From NCBI RefSeq assembly GCF_902833905.1, contig NZ_CADFGP010000015.1, positions 1 to 64,000 on the forward strand: a DNA stretch of 64,000 nucleotides, written 5' to 3'. Below the pieces are notes generated by a model. It saw nothing but the letters and a program-made list of their open reading frames with translations. It ran no database searches and was not told the DNA's origin. Shown in pieces: positions 45,401 through 54,912 of this stretch. This DNA is from Paraburkholderia tuberum STM678. Its GTDB lineage: Bacteria; Pseudomonadota; Gammaproteobacteria; Burkholderiales; Burkholderiaceae. Position 1 is the stretch's first letter; each line of letters starts with the position of its first letter. Both the position numbers and the translations under genes were made by a program.

Positions 45401-46016
45401 GGAAGGGCGCGACAAGCTGGTCGCGGGCGTGATCGTGTCGCTGCGCACGCAGATGACCCAGCGCGGCAAGATGCTGATCGCGCTGCTCGACGACGGCACC
45501 GGCCAGTGCGAAGTGACGGTGTTCAACGAGGTCTTCGAAGAGCACAAGCAGTTGTTCAAGGAAGACGAGCTGCTGGTCGTGCAGGGCCAGGCGCGCAACG
45601 ACGCGTTCACGGGCGGCATCCGCTTCACGGTCGAAACGGTGATGGATCTCGGCCGCGCGCGCTGCCGTTACGCGGATTCGCTGAAGGTGCAGATGAACGG
45701 CAACGCGGACGCGCAGGCATTGCGCCGGGTGCTCGAAGCGCACACCGCCGGCAAGGACGAGCCGTCCGCCACAGCCGCGCCGGCGGCCGCGCCGCGCGGC
45801 AATGGCGGTGGGCGTGGCGGCTTCGGCGGCGACGGCGGCCGTCAGCGTCAAGCGGTGCAGATTCCGAACGGGCTCGCGGTGCAGGTCGTTTATCGCAGCG
45901 AGCATGCGCAAGGCGAAATGCGTCTGGGCGACGCGTGGCGCGTGAAGCCGACCGATGAACTGCTCGCCGCGCTGCGCGGCGAGTTTGCGGGAAGCTCGAT
46001 CGAAATCGTGTATTGA
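42450..46016 (+). CDS. dnaE: DNA polymerase III alpha subunit
   Basis: 1188 residues. The replicative polymerase catalytic subunit. The N-terminal PHP domain starts FVHLRVHSEFSIADG. Catalytic aspartates lie in PDFDIDFC near residue 405. PGPMDLIPSF and MGKKKPEEMAKHREIFAEGA mark the fingers. A helix-hairpin-helix region and an OB domain (GQCEVTVFNEVFEEH) follow. Near residues 1110-1140 there is a Gly/Ala-rich insert (GNGGGRGGFGGDGG) before the tail. ATG 42450 has GGAG 5 nt upstream and is preferred over ATG 42459. Confidence 0.98.
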   Translation: MSPMSDPRFVHLRVHSEFSIADGIVRLDDIVAAAAKDGQGALALTDLGNAFGLVRFYQEARGKGIKPIAGCDVWITNPDDRDKPSRLLLLVKDRRGYLNLCELLSKASLTNQYRGRAEIEAGWLESGLGEGLLALSGAQQGDIGLALAAGNEEAAKRHAQHWAKVFPGGFYIELQRYGQPGGEQYVQQAVALAASLKLPVVATHPMQFMTPDDFTAHEARVCISEGDILANPRRQKRFTAEQYFRTQQEMATLFADIPSALANTVQIAKRCNLTLELGKPKLPLFPTPDGMSLDDYLVQLSKEGLEKRLEQLYPDEAERDAQRPTYYQRLEFECGTIIKMGFPGYFLIVADFINWAKNNGVPVGPGRGSGAGSLVAYALGVTDLDPLRYNLLFERFLNPERVSMPDFDIDFCQHGRDRVIQYVKEKYGANAVSQIATFGTMAAKAAVRDIGRVLDLGYMFTDGIAKLIPFKPGKHVTIADAMKEEPLLQERFDNEDEVHQLLELAQRVEGLTRNVGMHAGGVLIAPGKLTDFCPLYTQGDESGVVSQYDKDDVEAVGLVKFDFLGLTTLTILDWAERYIRRLDPSKQDWSLAQVPLDDPASFSILKKANTVAVFQLESRGMQGMLKDAQPDRFEDIIALVALYRPGPMDLIPSFCARKHGREVVEYPDPRVEPVLKETYGIMVYQEQVMQMAQIIGGYSLGGADLLRRAMGKKKPEEMAKHREIFAEGAATNGLTREKSDEIFDLMEKFAGYGFNKSHAAAYALLAYYTAWLKAHHPAEFMAANMSLAMDDTDKVKILFEDCLANKMAVLPPDVNLSAYRFEPVAEADGKRSRTIRYGLGAIKGSGQNAIEEILRAREEGRFIDIFDFCNRVDRRIVNRRTIEALIRAGAFDTLHPNRAQLIASVSLAMEAAEQAAANALQAGLFDMGDAPSQGHELVDEPEWPEKRKLQEEKAALGFYLSGHLFDAYKDEVRRFVRQKIGELKEGRDKLVAGVIVSLRTQMTQRGKMLIALLDDGTGQCEVTVFNEVFEEHKQLFKEDELLVVQGQARNDAFTGGIRFTVETVMDLGRARCRYADSLKVQMNGNADAQALRRVLEAHTAGKDEPSATAAPAAAPRGNGGGRGGFGGDGGRQRQAVQIPNGLAVQVVYRSEHAQGEMRLGDAWRVKPTDELLAALRGEFAGSSIEIVY

Positions 46017-46064
46017 GCGCGGTCCGCGGTGTGGATGGGCCAGTGCCGCGTGTACCGGCTAGCC

Positions 46065-46826
46065 TTACCGCCCGCCCGTTTTTTCCAGGCGCGCCAGCTT
46101 CAGAAACCGGTAGTACACCGTCTCCGCATTGAACAGCGCGATCATCAGCCCGGTGCGGCCATCCAGAAAACCGCGCCGCAGCAGATAAGTCCGCACGAAC
46201 GCCCACAGGCCGCGCCCGAGCGCGAGGCGAATGCTGCCTTTCTGCCCGGCTTCGTAACGCTGCCGCGCGCCGGCCGTCGAATACGCGTCGAGCTTGCGCA
46301 GCACACCCTCGTAGTCCTCGTACGAGTAGTGCATCAGCTTGCCGGTCAGGCGTTGCGCGGGCGTGTCGAACACGAGGCGCTCGTGCACGAGGTCGTCGGA
46401 GAAGCGCGCGGTGCCGCGTTTGAAGAGGCGCGGAATCCAGTCGGGATACCAGCCGCTGTGATGAACCCAGTGGCCGCAGAAGCTCGACAGACGGTCCACC
46501 GCGTAGACGTCGGCGGCGGGCGCGGCGAGCGTCGCGCGAATCGATGCGGCAAGTTCCGGCGTGACGATTTCGTCGGCGTCGAGCGAGAGGATCCAACTGG
46601 TGGTCAGTGCATCGACCGCGCGGTTCTTTTGCGGGCCGAAGCCCGGCCAGTCCGTCTGTTCGATGACACGCGCGCCGTGCGCGCGGGCGATGTCGGCGGT
46701 GCCGTCGGTGCTGCCGCCGTCGATCACGACGATCTGATCGGCAAAGGCCACGGCCTGCAGGCATTCGGCCAGCCGCGCCGCCGCGTTCCGGGTGATGATG
46801 GCAACGCCAAGAGTGGTTTCTTGCAT
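46065..46826 (-). CDS. Family 2 glycosyltransferase (WaaE/KdtX-like, LPS core)
   Basis: 253 residues. GT-A fold: LGVAIITRNAAARLAECLQA, VVIDGGSTDGTADIA, WPGFGPQKNRAVD and the metal-binding SLDADE. The pattern GFGPQKNRAVDAL...WYPDWIPRLFKRG is typical of WaaE-type transferases that add a sugar to the LPS inner core at the cytoplasmic membrane face. ATG 46826 starts at MQETTLGVAI; the frame above is unrelated. It faces away from msbA, which flips lipid A-core. Confidence 0.92.
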   Translation of the reverse strand: MQETTLGVAIITRNAAARLAECLQAVAFADQIVVIDGGSTDGTADIARAHGARVIEQTDWPGFGPQKNRAVDALTTSWILSLDADEIVTPELAASIRATLAAPAADVYAVDRLSSFCGHWVHHSGWYPDWIPRLFKRGTARFSDDLVHERLVFDTPAQRLTGKLMHYSYEDYEGVLRKLDAYSTAGARQRYEAGQKGSIRLALGRGLWAFVRTYLLRRGFLDGRTGLMIALFNAETVYYRFLKLARLEKTGGR

Positions 46827-47067
46827 ACCTGAGTTGCGTGGAGGACGAAGTGACGGAGCGGGTCGCGACCCGGCAATCGAGCAGCGAGTATACACATCTC
46901 ATCCGTCCCCACACCACGGCACCGATCCGCCGGGCGTTGCGCGCATGCCGTCGCGCGCCGAGCGCCGGCCGTCATCTGCAACCGATTACAATGCTCTTTT
47001 TTGATATTTCACGCGGCCGTCCGATCATGCGCCGCGTGCTCGCCGTTCCGCATTTCCAGAGGATTCC

Positions 47068-48861
47068 TTGAGCGCGAAGCCAACGTTAAGCAAACCCATG
47101 GGGGCAGGCGATGCGTCGTCGCCGGCCGTCGTCCTGCGGCGCCTGTGGCCTTTCATCAAGCCGCTGCTGTGGGTCGGGGTCGGCGCGATCATCGCGATGG
47201 CGGTGAGCGCCGGCACCGACGCCGCCATTCCCGCGCTGCTCAAGCCGCTGCTCGACAAGGGCTTCGGCTCGCACGCAGTCGACAAGACCAAGTGGCTCGT
47301 GCCGATCGCGGTGATCGGCCTCGCGCTGATTCGCGGCGTGTCGCAGTACGCGTCCGGCTATCTGCTCGCGTACGTGTCGAACAAGATCCTGCTCGAGCTG
47401 CGTCTGAAGATGTTCGACCGCATGATCCACACGAGCGTCGCGTTCTTCCAGCGCGAAACCGCGAGCACGGTGATCAACGCGATCGTCTTCGAGGTCAATC
47501 AGATCCTGAACGTGCTGCTGAGCGTGATGGTCACGCTCGTGCGCGACTCGCTGACGGTGATCTTCCTGCTCGGCTATCTGTTCTATCTGAACTGGCGCCT
47601 GACGTTGATCGTCGCGGTGCTGCTGCCAGGCATCGGCTGGCTGGTCGGCAAGATCAATCGCCGGCTGCGGCGACTGAACCGCGAGCATCAGCTGCTCACC
47701 AACGAGCTGTCGTATATCGTCGAAGAAACGGTGGGCGGCTACAAGGTCGTCAAGGTGCATAACGGCGAGCAATACGAGACGGACCGCTTCACCGCGATGA
47801 GCCGGCGCCTGCGCGGCTACGCGATGCGCATGACGGTCTCCGGTGGCCTCGCGCAGCCGTTGACGCAGTTCCTGGCGTCGATCGCGCTCGCGGTCGTGAT
47901 CACGATCGCGGTGGTGCAGTCGTCGTCGGATCAGACGACGGTCGGCGGCTTCGTCGCGTTCGTCACGTCGATGCTCCTGATCATCTCGCCGCTCAAGCAT
48001 CTGATGGACGTGAACCAGCCGTTGCAGCGCGGCATGACCGCGGCCGAGCTGATCTTCGGCCTGATCGACGAGCCGGCCGAGCCGGAAGGCGGCGGCAAGC
48101 CGCTCGCTCACGCGCGCGGCGAGGTCGAGTTCCGCGACGTGTCGTTCATCTACGGCACGAACTCCACGCACAACCGCCATACGCTCGACCAGGTGTCGTT
48201 CAAGATCGCGCCGGGCGAGATGGTCGCGCTCGCGGGGCCGTCGGGCAGCGGCAAGACCACGCTCGTGAACCTGTTGCCGCGCTTCTTCGATCCGACCGGC
48301 GGCGCGATTCTGGTCGACGGCGTCGCGCTGCCCGAGTACGACCTGCACGCGCTGCGCAGCCAGATCGCGATGGTGAGCCAGGACGTCGTGCTGTTCAACG
48401 ACACCATCGCGCACAACGTCGCGTACGGTCAGGAAGTCGATGCGGAGAAGGTCAAGGCGGCGTTGCGCGCGGCGAACCTGTGGGACACCGTGCAGGCGAT
48501 GCCGCAGGGCATCGAGACGCTCGTCGGTGACAACGGCATGATGCTGTCGGGCGGCCAACGCCAGCGTCTCGCGATCGCGCGCGCGATCTACAAGAACGCG
48601 CCGATCCTGATTCTCGACGAAGCGACGTCGGCGCTCGATTCCGAGTCCGAGCGCCACGTGCAGGCGGCGCTCGAAACGCTGATGAAAGGCCGCACCACGC
48701 TCGTGATCGCGCACCGCCTGTCGACGATCGAGCGCGCCGACCGCATCCTCGTGATGGAGGCGGGGCGGATCGTCGAGCGCGGCAGCCATCGCGAGCTGCT
48801 CGAGCACGACGGCTTGTACGCCCATCTGCATCGCATCCAGTTCCAGCAAAGCCCGGTTTGA
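47068..48861 (+). CDS. msbA: Lipid A export ABC transporter MsbA
   Basis: 597 residues, a half-transporter with six membrane helices followed by an ATPase domain. Walker [12 protein letters not shown]-loop [14 protein letters not shown], signature LSGGQRQR, Walker [12 protein letters not shown] and H-loop IAHRLSTI are all present. It flips lipid A-core across the inner membrane. The start is TTG 47068, with AGAGGA close upstream; no ATG fits. A TACAAT box lies near 46987. It is placed beside LPS glycosyltransferase genes. Confidence 0.96.
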   Translation: MSAKPTLSKPMGAGDASSPAVVLRRLWPFIKPLLWVGVGAIIAMAVSAGTDAAIPALLKPLLDKGFGSHAVDKTKWLVPIAVIGLALIRGVSQYASGYLLAYVSNKILLELRLKMFDRMIHTSVAFFQRETASTVINAIVFEVNQILNVLLSVMVTLVRDSLTVIFLLGYLFYLNWRLTLIVAVLLPGIGWLVGKINRRLRRLNREHQLLTNELSYIVEETVGGYKVVKVHNGEQYETDRFTAMSRRLRGYAMRMTVSGGLAQPLTQFLASIALAVVITIAVVQSSSDQTTVGGFVAFVTSMLLIISPLKHLMDVNQPLQRGMTAAELIFGLIDEPAEPEGGGKPLAHARGEVEFRDVSFIYGTNSTHNRHTLDQVSFKIAPGEMVALAGPSGSGKTTLVNLLPRFFDPTGGAILVDGVALPEYDLHALRSQIAMVSQDVVLFNDTIAHNVAYGQEVDAEKVKAALRAANLWDTVQAMPQGIETLVGDNGMMLSGGQRQRLAIARAIYKNAPILILDEATSALDSESERHVQAALETLMKGRTTLVIAHRLSTIERADRILVMEAGRIVERGSHRELLEHDGLYAHLHRIQFQQSPV

Positions 48862-48985
48862 TCCGGCACATTGCGAACGGGAGCGCGGGCCGGTGTTGCG
48901 TTTAAGTCTCAATTTATTGCGCTTTTTCGGCGCTAATCGCATGCTGGCGGGCAATCACGGTCCGCCTCGCGGAAATCGACTGCCC

Positions 48986-50038
48986 ATGTCTCACGACGAT
49001 CCGAGCAAGCCGCTCGTCTCCATCGCGCTCGCGACGTACAACGGCCGCACTTATCTGCCCGAGCTGCTGGCTTCGCTCGAAGGGCAGAGCTGGCCCCATC
49101 TCGAAGTCGTGGTATCCGACGACGCCTCCTGCGACGGCACCCGCGAACTGCTCGCGTCCCATACGGGACGCGTGCCGGTGCGGCTCGTCGGCGATGGCAC
49201 GCGGGCCGGCATCGTCGGCAATTTCGAGCGCGCGCTCGCCGGCTGCCGCGGCGACTACATCGCGCTCGCCGACCAGGACGACGTCTGGGCGCCCGAGAAG
49301 GTCACCGATCTGATGCGCGAGCTGCGGCGCGTGGAAAGCGCGGGCGACGCCGCCGCGACGCCGGCGCTCGCGTTCTGCGACATCGAGCTCGTCGACTCGA
49401 CGCTGTGCTGTATGTCACGCTCGCTGTTCGATATCACCGCGAAGTCGCGCTGCGCGACGCGACTGCGCGATTTTCTGCTGAGCAACCATGTGCCCGGCTG
49501 CGCGATGCTCGTCAATCGCGCGACGCTCGAACGCGCGCTGCCGTTCCCGCCCGGCATCGTGATGCACGACTGGTGGCTCGCGATGGTGGTCGCGTCGTTC
49601 GGCGAGATTCGCCACGTCGCGGCGCCGCATCTGAAGTATCGGCAGCATGACGGCAATGCGGTCGGCGCAAGCGCGACCAACGAGCGCGGCCCGGCGCGCG
49701 ACGAATGCGGCGCCGAGGCGGCACGACGGCGCGGCGCGAGCCGGCAGCGGCAGATCGAAGCCATCGCGGATCAGGTGCGGGTGTTCGTGCGACGCTTCGG
49801 CGCCGAGCTGCCCGTCGATGCGCGTCACGACATGTATGCGTTTTCGCGCGGTGTCGCGAGCTGGCGCGGCGCATTCGAGTTCGTGATGATCAGCCACACC
49901 GGCGAGACCTTCGTGCGCTCGGTGAAGATCCTGCGGCGCTTGCGCGCGAGCGTGCTGAGCTTCGGCGTCGAGGTGCGAAGGCCGAGTCTCGCGCGACGCT
50001 TGCGGCAGCGGCGGGGTGCGTCGCGCGGACTTTCGTGA
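48986..50038 (+). CDS. Family 2 glycosyltransferase (rhamnosyltransferase-like)
   Basis: 350 residues. GT-A fold: LVSIALATYNGRTYLPELLASL, VVVSDDASCDGT, RAGIVGNFERAL and the metal site ALADQDDVW, a pattern common in rhamnan/O-antigen transferases. HDWWLAMVVASFGEIRHV follows in the acceptor region. The C-terminal third is Arg-rich. ATG 48986 was chosen at MSHDDPSKP; in-frame starts back to 48893 are unconserved. It follows msbA by 124 bp on the same strand. The donor and acceptor sugars are not readable. Confidence 0.9.
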   Translation: MSHDDPSKPLVSIALATYNGRTYLPELLASLEGQSWPHLEVVVSDDASCDGTRELLASHTGRVPVRLVGDGTRAGIVGNFERALAGCRGDYIALADQDDVWAPEKVTDLMRELRRVESAGDAAATPALAFCDIELVDSTLCCMSRSLFDITAKSRCATRLRDFLLSNHVPGCAMLVNRATLERALPFPPGIVMHDWWLAMVVASFGEIRHVAAPHLKYRQHDGNAVGASATNERGPARDECGAEAARRRGASRQRQIEAIADQVRVFVRRFGAELPVDARHDMYAFSRGVASWRGAFEFVMISHTGETFVRSVKILRRLRASVLSFGVEVRRPSLARRLRQRRGASRGLS

Positions 50039-50081
50039 CCGATGTGGCGTCGCCAGGCACCGCGAGACCGTATCGTCGTCT

Positions 50082-51098
50082 TCAGGCCTTTCTGCCCCGC
50101 ACGACCCGCTTGATCCAGATGCCCGGCGCGTAGACCATCGGGCAACTCGCATACAGGAACATCCGAATCCGCAGCCCGAGCTTCACGCCGGCGCTGCGCG
50201 TCACCAGCCCGAGGCGTTCGCCGAGGCTGCCCGCTTCGAACATCGCATGGATGAACTGCTCGCGCGCGAGCTTCGGCGCCATCGCCGCGCGCATGCGTTC
50301 GCCCACACCGGCGATCTGAGCGTCGCGCTGCAGTTGCGCGAGCTCCGCGAGTCCGTAGCGATTGCTTTGCCGCATCCGCGCGATCAGCTCGTCGACCGAC
50401 TGGTAGCGGCGCTTGCGCGAAAGTCCGCCGCGCCGATAGCGCACCAGCGGCTCGCGCAGACTGATCGCGCCGCCCGACAGGATCGCGCGCAGCACCATGA
50501 TCTGATCCTCGGCCGCGGCGCCCGGCAGCATCGGCCCGAAGCGCTCGATCAGGCGTCGCGACCACGTATGTGCCGCGCCGATCAGCCATGGACGCTCGAC
50601 GAGCCAGTCGTCGAAGCTGCGATAGCGATCGAGCTCGGTCGGGCTCACGCGCTCGTGCACGTGACCCGCTTCGTCCATGTCGGCGAGATCGGTGGCGATC
50701 AGGTCGGGGCGGCGCCCATGCGCGAGCCAGCAGTCGACGACGCGCTCGCAGCGCTCGGGCGTCGACATGTCGTCGCCGGCGGCGACGAACAGCAGTTCGC
50801 CGTGCGCGAGCTGCGCGAGTTGCGACAGGTGCGCGCTGATGCCCTGGTTCACGGTATTGCGCCGTGCGATCACGCGATGCGGGCCCGCGTAGCCGGCGAG
50901 CGCCGCTTCGATCGCGGCGTAGGTGGCGTCGCTGGACGCGTCGTCGGAGACGATGATTTCGAGCGGCTCGTAGGTTTGCGCGAGCGCGCTGCGCACGGCG
51001 TCGCCGATCTGCTCTGCCTGGTTGTAGGCGATCAGCAGCATCGAGACGAGCGGGCGGGTGGTGTCGGCGGTTGCGGCGGACGGCGGGCTATCGGTCAT
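50082..51098 (-). CDS. Family 2 glycosyltransferase
   Basis: 338 residues. GT-A fold: LVSMLLIAYNQAEQIGDAVR, IIVSDDASSDATYAAIE, and metal-binding FVAAGDDMS. Mid-region LIGAAHTWSRRLIERFG and AEDQIMVLRAILSGG fit polysaccharide GT2 enzymes. The basic C-terminus could associate with the membrane. It converges with the preceding GT2 gene and faces away from the GT4 gene. The sugar is unknown. Confidence 0.92.
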   Translation of the reverse strand: MTDSPPSAATADTTRPLVSMLLIAYNQAEQIGDAVRSALAQTYEPLEIIVSDDASSDATYAAIEAALAGYAGPHRVIARRNTVNQGISAHLSQLAQLAHGELLFVAAGDDMSTPERCERVVDCWLAHGRRPDLIATDLADMDEAGHVHERVSPTELDRYRSFDDWLVERPWLIGAAHTWSRRLIERFGPMLPGAAAEDQIMVLRAILSGGAISLREPLVRYRRGGLSRKRRYQSVDELIARMRQSNRYGLAELAQLQRDAQIAGVGERMRAAMAPKLAREQFIHAMFEAGSLGERLGLVTRSAGVKLGLRIRMFLYASCPMVYAPGIWIKRVVRGRKA

Positions 51099-51279
51099 GG
51101 AGTCGGGACGAAGGCGATTGGCCTAGATTCTAGCCGCTGACGGCCGCGCCGCGCGACGCACGCGGCAAACCCGGGCACCCCGAGCTGAGCCCGGCGAAAC
51201 CCATCCTTTACAATTGCCGCTGCCCCGAAACTGTGCACCCACGGCCTCGCCCGCGCGTGCGCCTCAACGAGACCGATCC

Positions 51280-52386
51280 TTGTCAGAGCCAACCCGCGAC
51301 GCAGCCCTCGACCCGAACCGCCGCCCCCTCACCGACATCGCGCTGACCGCCCAGGCGCTGAAGAACAGCGGCGGCGCCGAGCGTTACACGCGCGACGTGA
51401 TCGCCGGCCTGCATCGCATGGGTTTGCGCCCGACGCTGTTCGCGCGCGAGATCGACCGCGCGCTGCCCGAGGCCGCGTGGATCGATGCGCAGCCGCTCGA
51501 CGTACGCTGGGCGCCGCGCAAGCTGCGCAACCTCGCGTTCGACTGGCGTCTGAAGCAGCGGTTGAAGCGGCATCGTCCGGCGTGCGTGTTCTCGATCAAT
51601 CACTCGACGCATGCCGACGTCGCGTTGTGCGGCGGCACGCATCCGGGTTCGCTCGAAGCCGCGGGCCGCGCGCCGCGCCGCAGCGACGAATGGCAGATCG
51701 AGCTCGAGCGGCGCGTCTACACGCGGGCGCGCTCGATCGTCGCGCATTCGCAATTGATGAGCCGCGAGTTGCAGCGTTTTTATGACGTGCCGGCCGCGCG
51801 GATCGACGTGCTTTATCCGCCGGTCGATACCGCACGCTTCAGGCCGCTCGACCCCGCCGCGCGCGCGGCCGTGCGCCGCCAGCTCGGCGTGCCCGACGAT
51901 CGCGTGATGTTCGTGTTCTCGTCGACGAGTCACGAGCGCAAGGGCTATCCGCTGCTCGAAGCGTTTTTCTCGCGCACGACGCTGCCGGTCTGCCTCGTTG
52001 TTGCGGGACGCCCGGTGCCGAAAACCGGCGACACAATTCGTTACGCGGGTTACAGCAAGGAGATCGAGAAATTGTTCGCGGCCGCCGATTTCACGGTCGT
52101 CGCGTCGGCGTACGAGCCGTTCGGGCTCGTCGGCGTGGAGTCGGTGATGTGCGGCACGCCGCTCGTGATCGCCGACAACGTCGGCTCGGCGGAGACGGTG
52201 ACCGGTGCCGCGAAGATCGAGTTCTCGCGGCAGACCGCGGGCAGTTTCGAGCGCGCGATCGAGCAGGCGGTCGAGCGCGTGAAGAGCGGCGCCGCGCGCA
52301 TCGCGACGCCGCGCGACAGCCTCGTGTACGACCCGAGCGTCGACGCGCACGTCGCGGCGCTTTACGAGGTGTTCACGCGGGGATGA
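51280..52386 (+). CDS. Family 4 glycosyltransferase
   Basis: 368 residues from TTG 51280 (MSEPTRDAA); ATG 51214 in frame is an alternative. GT-B fold with KNSGGAERYTRDVIAGLHRM, IVAHSQLMSRELQRFY, IDVLYPPVDTARFRP, FSSTSHERKGYPLLE, and the retaining-GT4 EX7E motif EPFGLVGVE. It transfers a nucleotide-activated sugar to LPS or another surface glycan. It is followed convergently by the ligase-like gene. Confidence 0.9.
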   Translation: MSEPTRDAALDPNRRPLTDIALTAQALKNSGGAERYTRDVIAGLHRMGLRPTLFAREIDRALPEAAWIDAQPLDVRWAPRKLRNLAFDWRLKQRLKRHRPACVFSINHSTHADVALCGGTHPGSLEAAGRAPRRSDEWQIELERRVYTRARSIVAHSQLMSRELQRFYDVPAARIDVLYPPVDTARFRPLDPAARAAVRRQLGVPDDRVMFVFSSTSHERKGYPLLEAFFSRTTLPVCLVVAGRPVPKTGDTIRYAGYSKEIEKLFAAADFTVVASAYEPFGLVGVESVMCGTPLVIADNVGSAETVTGAAKIEFSRQTAGSFERAIEQAVERVKSGAARIATPRDSLVYDPSVDAHVAALYEVFTRG

Positions 52387-52431
52387 GGGCGGCGCTCCGC
52401 GCTCGGGTTGCCGCTTCTCGTCAAATCAAAA

Positions 52432-53733
52432 TCAATCGCGCGGCTGCGTCTCGGGCACGAGCGCGGCTGGCGCCGGCGTGGTCCGCGCATCGCTTCGCAA
52501 CTCGCGCTTGCGTGCATCGATCACCGCCAGCAGCGTCGCCACCAGCGAGGCGAGCAGCACCGCCACCATCATCGGCACCAGCACGTCGATAGTGAGCCCG
52601 AAGATCACCGTGCTCGCCGCGACCGCGAGACCCGCGTACGACGCGGCGCGAATCGCCGGATCGGTCGCATGCCGGTGTCGCCAGAAATACACCGTGATCC
52701 CGTAGTAGAACAGCAACAGGCAGATCACGCCGACCGCGCCCATCTCGGCGAGCGTCGAGAAAAAGTCGCTATGCGCGCGCTCGTTGACGATCTCGGCCTT
52801 CACTTCGCCGCGCTTCGCCATCACGCCGAGCTCGTCTACCAGATGGCCTTTGCCGACGCCCCACACCGGATGCCGCTCGAACATCATCCGCGACGCGTTC
52901 CACAGTTGCAGGCGCAGGCCGGTGGCCGTGTCGTCCTCGCCCTTGCGCATCATCGACACGTCGTTCGGCACCTCGGCAAAGCGCTTCTGAACCCGTTCGG
53001 TCGACAACAGACCGCCCGCCCCGATCACGATGACGAGCGTCGCGATCAGCAGGCGCTTCTTGTGCGTGAACCAGTGGTACTGCATGCCGAGCAGCACGAC
53101 GAACACCGGCACGGCGACCCAGCCGCCGCGCGAGCCCGACAGAAACGATGCATAGCCGCCCGACACCAGCGCGAGCACGCGCGGCACCAGCACGCGCCAG
53201 TCGCGCGGATTGTCCCAGCCAAGCGTGAACACCGACAGGAACCCGAGCAGCAGCGCGGTATCGCCGAACGGAATCGCGTTCGTGTACGAGTTGTTCAGCC
53301 GGTTCGCGTCGGTCCAGCCGCCGGGCGGCTGATCGATGAACGCCCATGCGCCGACCGCGAGCGCGCCGGCCGCGCAGCCCCAGCCGATCAAGCGCAGATT
53401 GCGCGACGGCAATTGCCGCAGCAGCAGGAACACCAGAAGCGCGAGCACGAAACGCGACGCATTGTCGAACTCGCGTGGCAGCCAGTAGCCGAGCACCAAC
53501 TGCTGCGCGCCGATCCCGACGACGAACGCGAGCATGCCGATGGTGAACCAGCGGTAGGTCCGCAACGCGGAGAAATAGCCCGGCATGCGCCGGTTGACGA
53601 TGGCCGCGCCGAGCGCGAGCGCGACGAGCGCGAAAAAGCAGTAGCCGGTGCCGCCGCGCCACACCAGATTGACTGCCGGCGCGAGAAACAGCAGAGCCGA
53701 CGTGAGCCAGACCAGACTGGAAGCAAAAATCAT
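52432..53733 (-). CDS. O-antigen ligase/polymerase (WaaL/Wzy-like) membrane protein
   Basis: 433 residues with about 12 membrane helices. A periplasmic loop holds the Wzy_C pattern: GSRGGWVAVPVFVVLLGM then HPVWGVGKGHLVDELG and NERAHSDFFSTLAEMGAVG. WaaL enzymes join undecaprenyl-linked O-antigen to lipid A-core at the periplasmic face. Polymerases share this domain, so ligase versus polymerase is not settled. It is encoded between GT4 and GT2 genes. Confidence 0.9.
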   Translation of the reverse strand: MIFASSLVWLTSALLFLAPAVNLVWRGGTGYCFFALVALALGAAIVNRRMPGYFSALRTYRWFTIGMLAFVVGIGAQQLVLGYWLPREFDNASRFVLALLVFLLLRQLPSRNLRLIGWGCAAGALAVGAWAFIDQPPGGWTDANRLNNSYTNAIPFGDTALLLGFLSVFTLGWDNPRDWRVLVPRVLALVSGGYASFLSGSRGGWVAVPVFVVLLGMQYHWFTHKKRLLIATLVIVIGAGGLLSTERVQKRFAEVPNDVSMMRKGEDDTATGLRLQLWNASRMMFERHPVWGVGKGHLVDELGVMAKRGEVKAEIVNERAHSDFFSTLAEMGAVGVICLLLFYYGITVYFWRHRHATDPAIRAASYAGLAVAASTVIFGLTIDVLVPMMVAVLLASLVATLLAVIDARKRELRSDARTTPAPAALVPETQPRD

Positions 53734-54024
53734 AGGTCTACGTTATCGATGAAAACACTACCGTTCCGGTGGTGAAATTGCAGGGGGACGCCGGACCATT
53801 TGAGTTTCTCAAGACGGTAGAGCGATCCGGATTATAACCATGCGCTTCCTTGCGAAATGCTTGCTGCCGAACGCGGGGAGGTTGCGCTGGTCCGCGGCAT
53901 GCGGGTGGGGCGGGCGCGGGCGGCGTCTGTCGTGCGAGCAGGCGGGGGCGGTACAATCGCGCGACATTCATGGCCGGGGCGCGGCGCATGCCGCGCCCCG
54001 CGCCCAGCTCAACGGACCGACTCG

Positions 54025-54870
54025 ATGTTCTCAATCATCATCCCGACCTGGAACAACCTGCCTTATCTGCGCCTCGTGATCAAAAGCCTGCGCCGTCATT
54101 CGACGCATCCGCACCAGCTCATCGTGCACGTGAACGACGGTTCGGACGGCACGCTCGCGTGGGTGCGCGACGAGGGCATCGAGCACACGGCGTCGCCCGG
54201 CAATATCGGCATCTGCCACGCGGTCAATATCGCGGCGGCGCGCGCGACGCAGGATTACATCGTCTACATGAACGACGACATGTACTGCTGCCCCGGCTGG
54301 GACGACGCGCTCGTCAAGCGTCTCGCGCAGATGCCGGCCGACAACCTGTTCATGTTGTCGGGCACGATGATCGAGCCGGTCGATTCGGGCAATCCATGCG
54401 TGGTCGTGCGCGACTTCGGCCGCGACGCGCAGGCGTTTCGCGTCGACGAGCTGGTCGCCGCCGCGGCCGGTCTCGTGCGCGCCGACTGGCGCGGCGCGAC
54501 GTGGCCGCCGACGCTCGTGCATCGGGACTGGTGGTTCAAGGTGGGCGGCTACAGCAGCGAACTGAGTCCCGGCATGAGCAGCGACAACGATTTCTCGATG
54601 AAGCTGTGGGACGCGGGCTGCCGCGTGTTCGTCGGCGTCGGCGACAGTCTCGTCTATCACTTCCAGCAGAAGAGCACCGGCAAGATCGTGAAGAACGACG
54701 GGCGTCGCCAGTTCCTCAACAAGTGGGGGATGACACAGGCGACCTTCGACCGCTATTACCTGCGCCGCGGCACCGCCATCGACGGCGCGCTCGCGGTCAG
54801 CGAGCCCGAGCGCACCGGCCGGCTGCGCCGTGCGCTGCTGAAGTCGCGCATCAAGCGCGCGTTGGGCTGA
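54025..54870 (+). CDS. Family 2 glycosyltransferase
   Basis: 281 residues. GT-A fold: MFSIIIPTWNNLPYLRLVIK, HVNDGSDGTLAWV, SPGNIGICHAVNIAAA and YMNDDMYCCPGWD with the metal-binding Asp pair. HRDWWFKVGGYSSELSPGMS suits a polysaccharide transferase. ATG 54025 starts exactly at the domain; the open frame from 53857 is unconserved. A TACAAT hexamer at 53952 might be its -10. The sugar is unknown. Confidence 0.92.
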   Translation: MFSIIIPTWNNLPYLRLVIKSLRRHSTHPHQLIVHVNDGSDGTLAWVRDEGIEHTASPGNIGICHAVNIAAARATQDYIVYMNDDMYCCPGWDDALVKRLAQMPADNLFMLSGTMIEPVDSGNPCVVVRDFGRDAQAFRVDELVAAAAGLVRADWRGATWPPTLVHRDWWFKVGGYSSELSPGMSSDNDFSMKLWDAGCRVFVGVGDSLVYHFQQKSTGKIVKNDGRRQFLNKWGMTQATFDRYYLRRGTAIDGALAVSEPERTGRLRRALLKSRIKRALG

Positions 54871-54912
54871 CGGGCGTCGAGCCGAAAACGGCTGCTTGAC
54901 GCGCTGCGTGTG

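Noticed and set aside
43347..45911. 854-codon minus-strand open frame
   Set aside because: Antisense shadow of dnaE; the composition is typical of a reversed high-GC gene.
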